5,102 nt of DNA from Patulibacter sp040675535 (lineage in GTDB: Bacteria > Actinomycetota > Thermoleophilia > Solirubrobacterales > Solirubrobacteraceae): positions 1-5,102 of the forward strand of contig NZ_JBFAPC010000257.1 in assembly GCF_040675535.1 (NCBI RefSeq), in the 5' to 3' direction. Shown piece by piece: positions 4,166 through 5,102 of this stretch. Made by a program: the position numbers and the translations under genes. The notes under the pieces were generated by a model that worked only from the letters and a program-made list of their open reading frames with translations, was not told the DNA's origin and ran no database searches. The first letter of the stretch is position 1. Each line of letters starts with the position of its first letter.

Positions 4166-5102
4166 GTGACGCCCCCGCTCCTGACCATCGGCCCGCTCCC
4201 CTACTCGTGGTGGAACGTCGTGCTCGTCGCCACGCAGGCCGCCCTGGTGGCGCTGCCCGCGGCGGGCCTGCCGCCGTTCGCACGGCGCTTCGCCGGCCGG
4301 GCGTGGTCGCTCGTGCTCCCGCTGTCGATCGCCGTCGTGGTCGGCGTCCTCGCCGTGCTGCCCGGCGCCGCGCAGGGGCTGACGTGGCTCGCGCTGGTCG
4401 CGACGCCCCCGCTGGCGGCCGCGGCGGTCGGCTGGGGGGCGCGCGGCGCCCGGCCCTGGCTGGCCGTCCTGGCGGTCCCCGCGCTGGTCGTCGCGATCGC
4501 CTTCGAGGGCGAGCGGGCCGGCCAGGCGGCCGCGCTCCTGATCACCGCGCTCAGCTGCGTGACGCTCGGGCGGCTGCTCGTCGGGGTCGTCGGCGGCGTG
4601 CCGGTGCCCGACGCGGCGGCCCCGGCACCGGGGGCCGCGCACCGGGTGGCCGGGAGGCTGCGGGCCGCGACCGGCCGCGTCCTGGAGGCCGTCCCGCCGC
4701 TGGCGTGGGTTCGCATCGCGCTGGTGGCGATGGCCGTGATCGACGCGATCCTCGTCTTCTCCGGCGGCCTCGAGCGGCCCAACGACGCGCTGAACGCCGC
4801 GGTCCCGGCGGCGGACCTGCCCCGGCTGCAGTTCGTGCAGTTCGGCTACGCCTCCATGGGCTACGGCGACGTCTTCGTCGCGGGCGTCCTCGGGGCGGTG
4901 CTGGCGGCCGAGGGCGCGAGCCGCCGCCGACAGGGCCTCGCGGCGCTCGCGCTGCTCGTCCTGTCGCTGCTCTTCGACCTCCTCTTCTGGACGGTCGACG
5001 TGCTCCATGCACAACACCGGGCCGGACGGGCTCGCCCCGAACCCGCCCGTGCACCGCGCCCTGGGGGCGGTCCTCAACCTCGGGCGCTCGCTGCCCTTCC
5101 TC
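4166..5102 (+). CDS. Multi-spanning membrane protein, possible GxGD (presenilin/SPP-like) intramembrane aspartyl protease, partial
   Basis: The frame runs from a GTG two bases after the glycosylase stop, suggesting coupling, to the window end without a stop. Hydrophobic segments lie near residues 14-34, 47-66, 72-91, 97-113, 119-144, 179-200, 229-248 and 257-280. Segment 6 contains MAVIDAILVF with Asp193 and segment 7 contains MGYGDVFVAG with Asp235. An Asp in TM6 plus GxGD in TM7 is the hallmark of presenilins and signal peptide peptidases. Archaeal members have MAVYDAI at the first site; here Ile replaces the Tyr. The third hallmark, a PAL motif in TM9, would fall past the window. Residues 1-280 (to 5005) have nearly uniform G/C third positions; after that only about half do, while another frame becomes perfect, so the protein after residue 280 is not to be trusted in this frame. 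That a membrane gene lies here is firm; the protease function is inference. Confidence 0.75.
   Translation, partial: MTPPLLTIGPLPYSWWNVVLVATQAALVALPAAGLPPFARRFAGRAWSLVLPLSIAVVVGVLAVLPGAAQGLTWLALVATPPLAAAAVGWGARGARPWLAVLAVPALVVAIAFEGERAGQAAALLITALSCVTLGRLLVGVVGGVPVPDAAAPAPGAAHRVAGRLRAATGRVLEAVPPLAWVRIALVAMAVIDAILVFSGGLERPNDALNAAVPAADLPRLQFVQFGYASMGYGDVFVAGVLGAVLAAEGASRRRQGLAALALLVLSLLFDLLFWTVDVLHAQHRAGRARPEPARAPRPGGGPQPRALAALP
5007..5102 (+). other. Coding-like stretch in a shifted frame: start of a new gene or continuation after a frameshift
   Basis: From the ATG at 5007 all 32 codons to the window end finish in G or C, while the upstream gene's own frame drops to 16 of 32. The peptide begins MHNTGPDGLAPNPP and goes on to a hydrophobic stretch ending SLPFL. 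It could be the N-terminus of a new protein, but no ribosome site precedes the ATG and the upstream gene has no stop before it. It could also be the continuation of the membrane protein after an indel, or foreign sequence joined in assembly. The product is not recognised. Confidence 0.5.

Noticed and set aside
3977..5077. 366-residue minus-strand open frame opposite the glycosylase and membrane gene
   Set aside because: Arg/Gly/Asp/Gln-rich shadow; the plus strand has clear G/C third-position bias and recognisable motifs.
1..5102. CRISPR arrays, tRNA/rRNA genes, insertion sequences, toxin-antitoxin pairs
   Set aside because: No spaced direct repeats, no tRNA-like cloverleaf, no transposase motifs or terminal inverted repeats, and no small toxin-antitoxin gene pair were seen.

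Overview
The window is very GC-rich DNA. Almost every codon in the real genes ends in G or C, GTG starts are common, and genes are tightly packed. The gene order DUF2520 - panC - panD matches the order known from Mycobacterium (Rv3603c-Rv3602c-Rv3601c). Together with the likely leaderless start of the glycosylase gene, this points to a high-GC actinobacterium. A deep lineage such as Thermoleophilia/Solirubrobacterales is my guess from style, not proven by the sequence.

Minus strand, read from 3206 down to 68: a four-gene pantothenate (vitamin B5) operon. It starts with a Rossmann-fold/DUF2520 protein (2391-3206) and continues with panC, pantothenate synthetase (1459-2397), panD, aspartate 1-decarboxylase (1045-1455), and panB, ketopantoate hydroxymethyltransferase (68-997). 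The junctions are a 7-nt overlap, a 3-nt gap and a 46-47-nt gap, so one mRNA is likely. PanB makes ketopantoate, PanD makes beta-alanine and PanC joins beta-alanine to pantoate. The missing step, ketopantoate to pantoate, needs an NAD(P)H reductase; the only Rossmann-type protein here is the DUF2520 protein, an attractive but unproven candidate. A GC-rich hairpin and the possible tail of a convergent plus-strand gene lie beyond panB.

Centre, 3207-3434: the divergent control region. It is visibly poorer in GC than the genes. It holds a plausible minus-strand promoter, three copies of a CACTC/GAGTG element arranged as two overlapping inverted repeats, an AAGGAGG sequence with no well-placed start codon, and a TANNNT box seven bases before the GTG of the plus-strand gene.

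Plus strand, 3435 to the end: a family-4-type iron-sulfur uracil-DNA glycosylase (3435-4163), whose disordered C-terminal tail ends in QLGLF, a sliding-clamp-binding motif. Two bases later begins a multi-spanning membrane protein (4166 onward). It carries an aspartate in predicted TM6 (MAVID) and a GYGD in predicted TM7, the signature layout of presenilin/signal-peptide-peptidase GxGD aspartyl proteases. Near 5003-5010 the codon signature jumps cleanly to another frame, so the gene is frameshifted, overlapped by a new gene at 5007, or the sequence has an error or chimeric join there.
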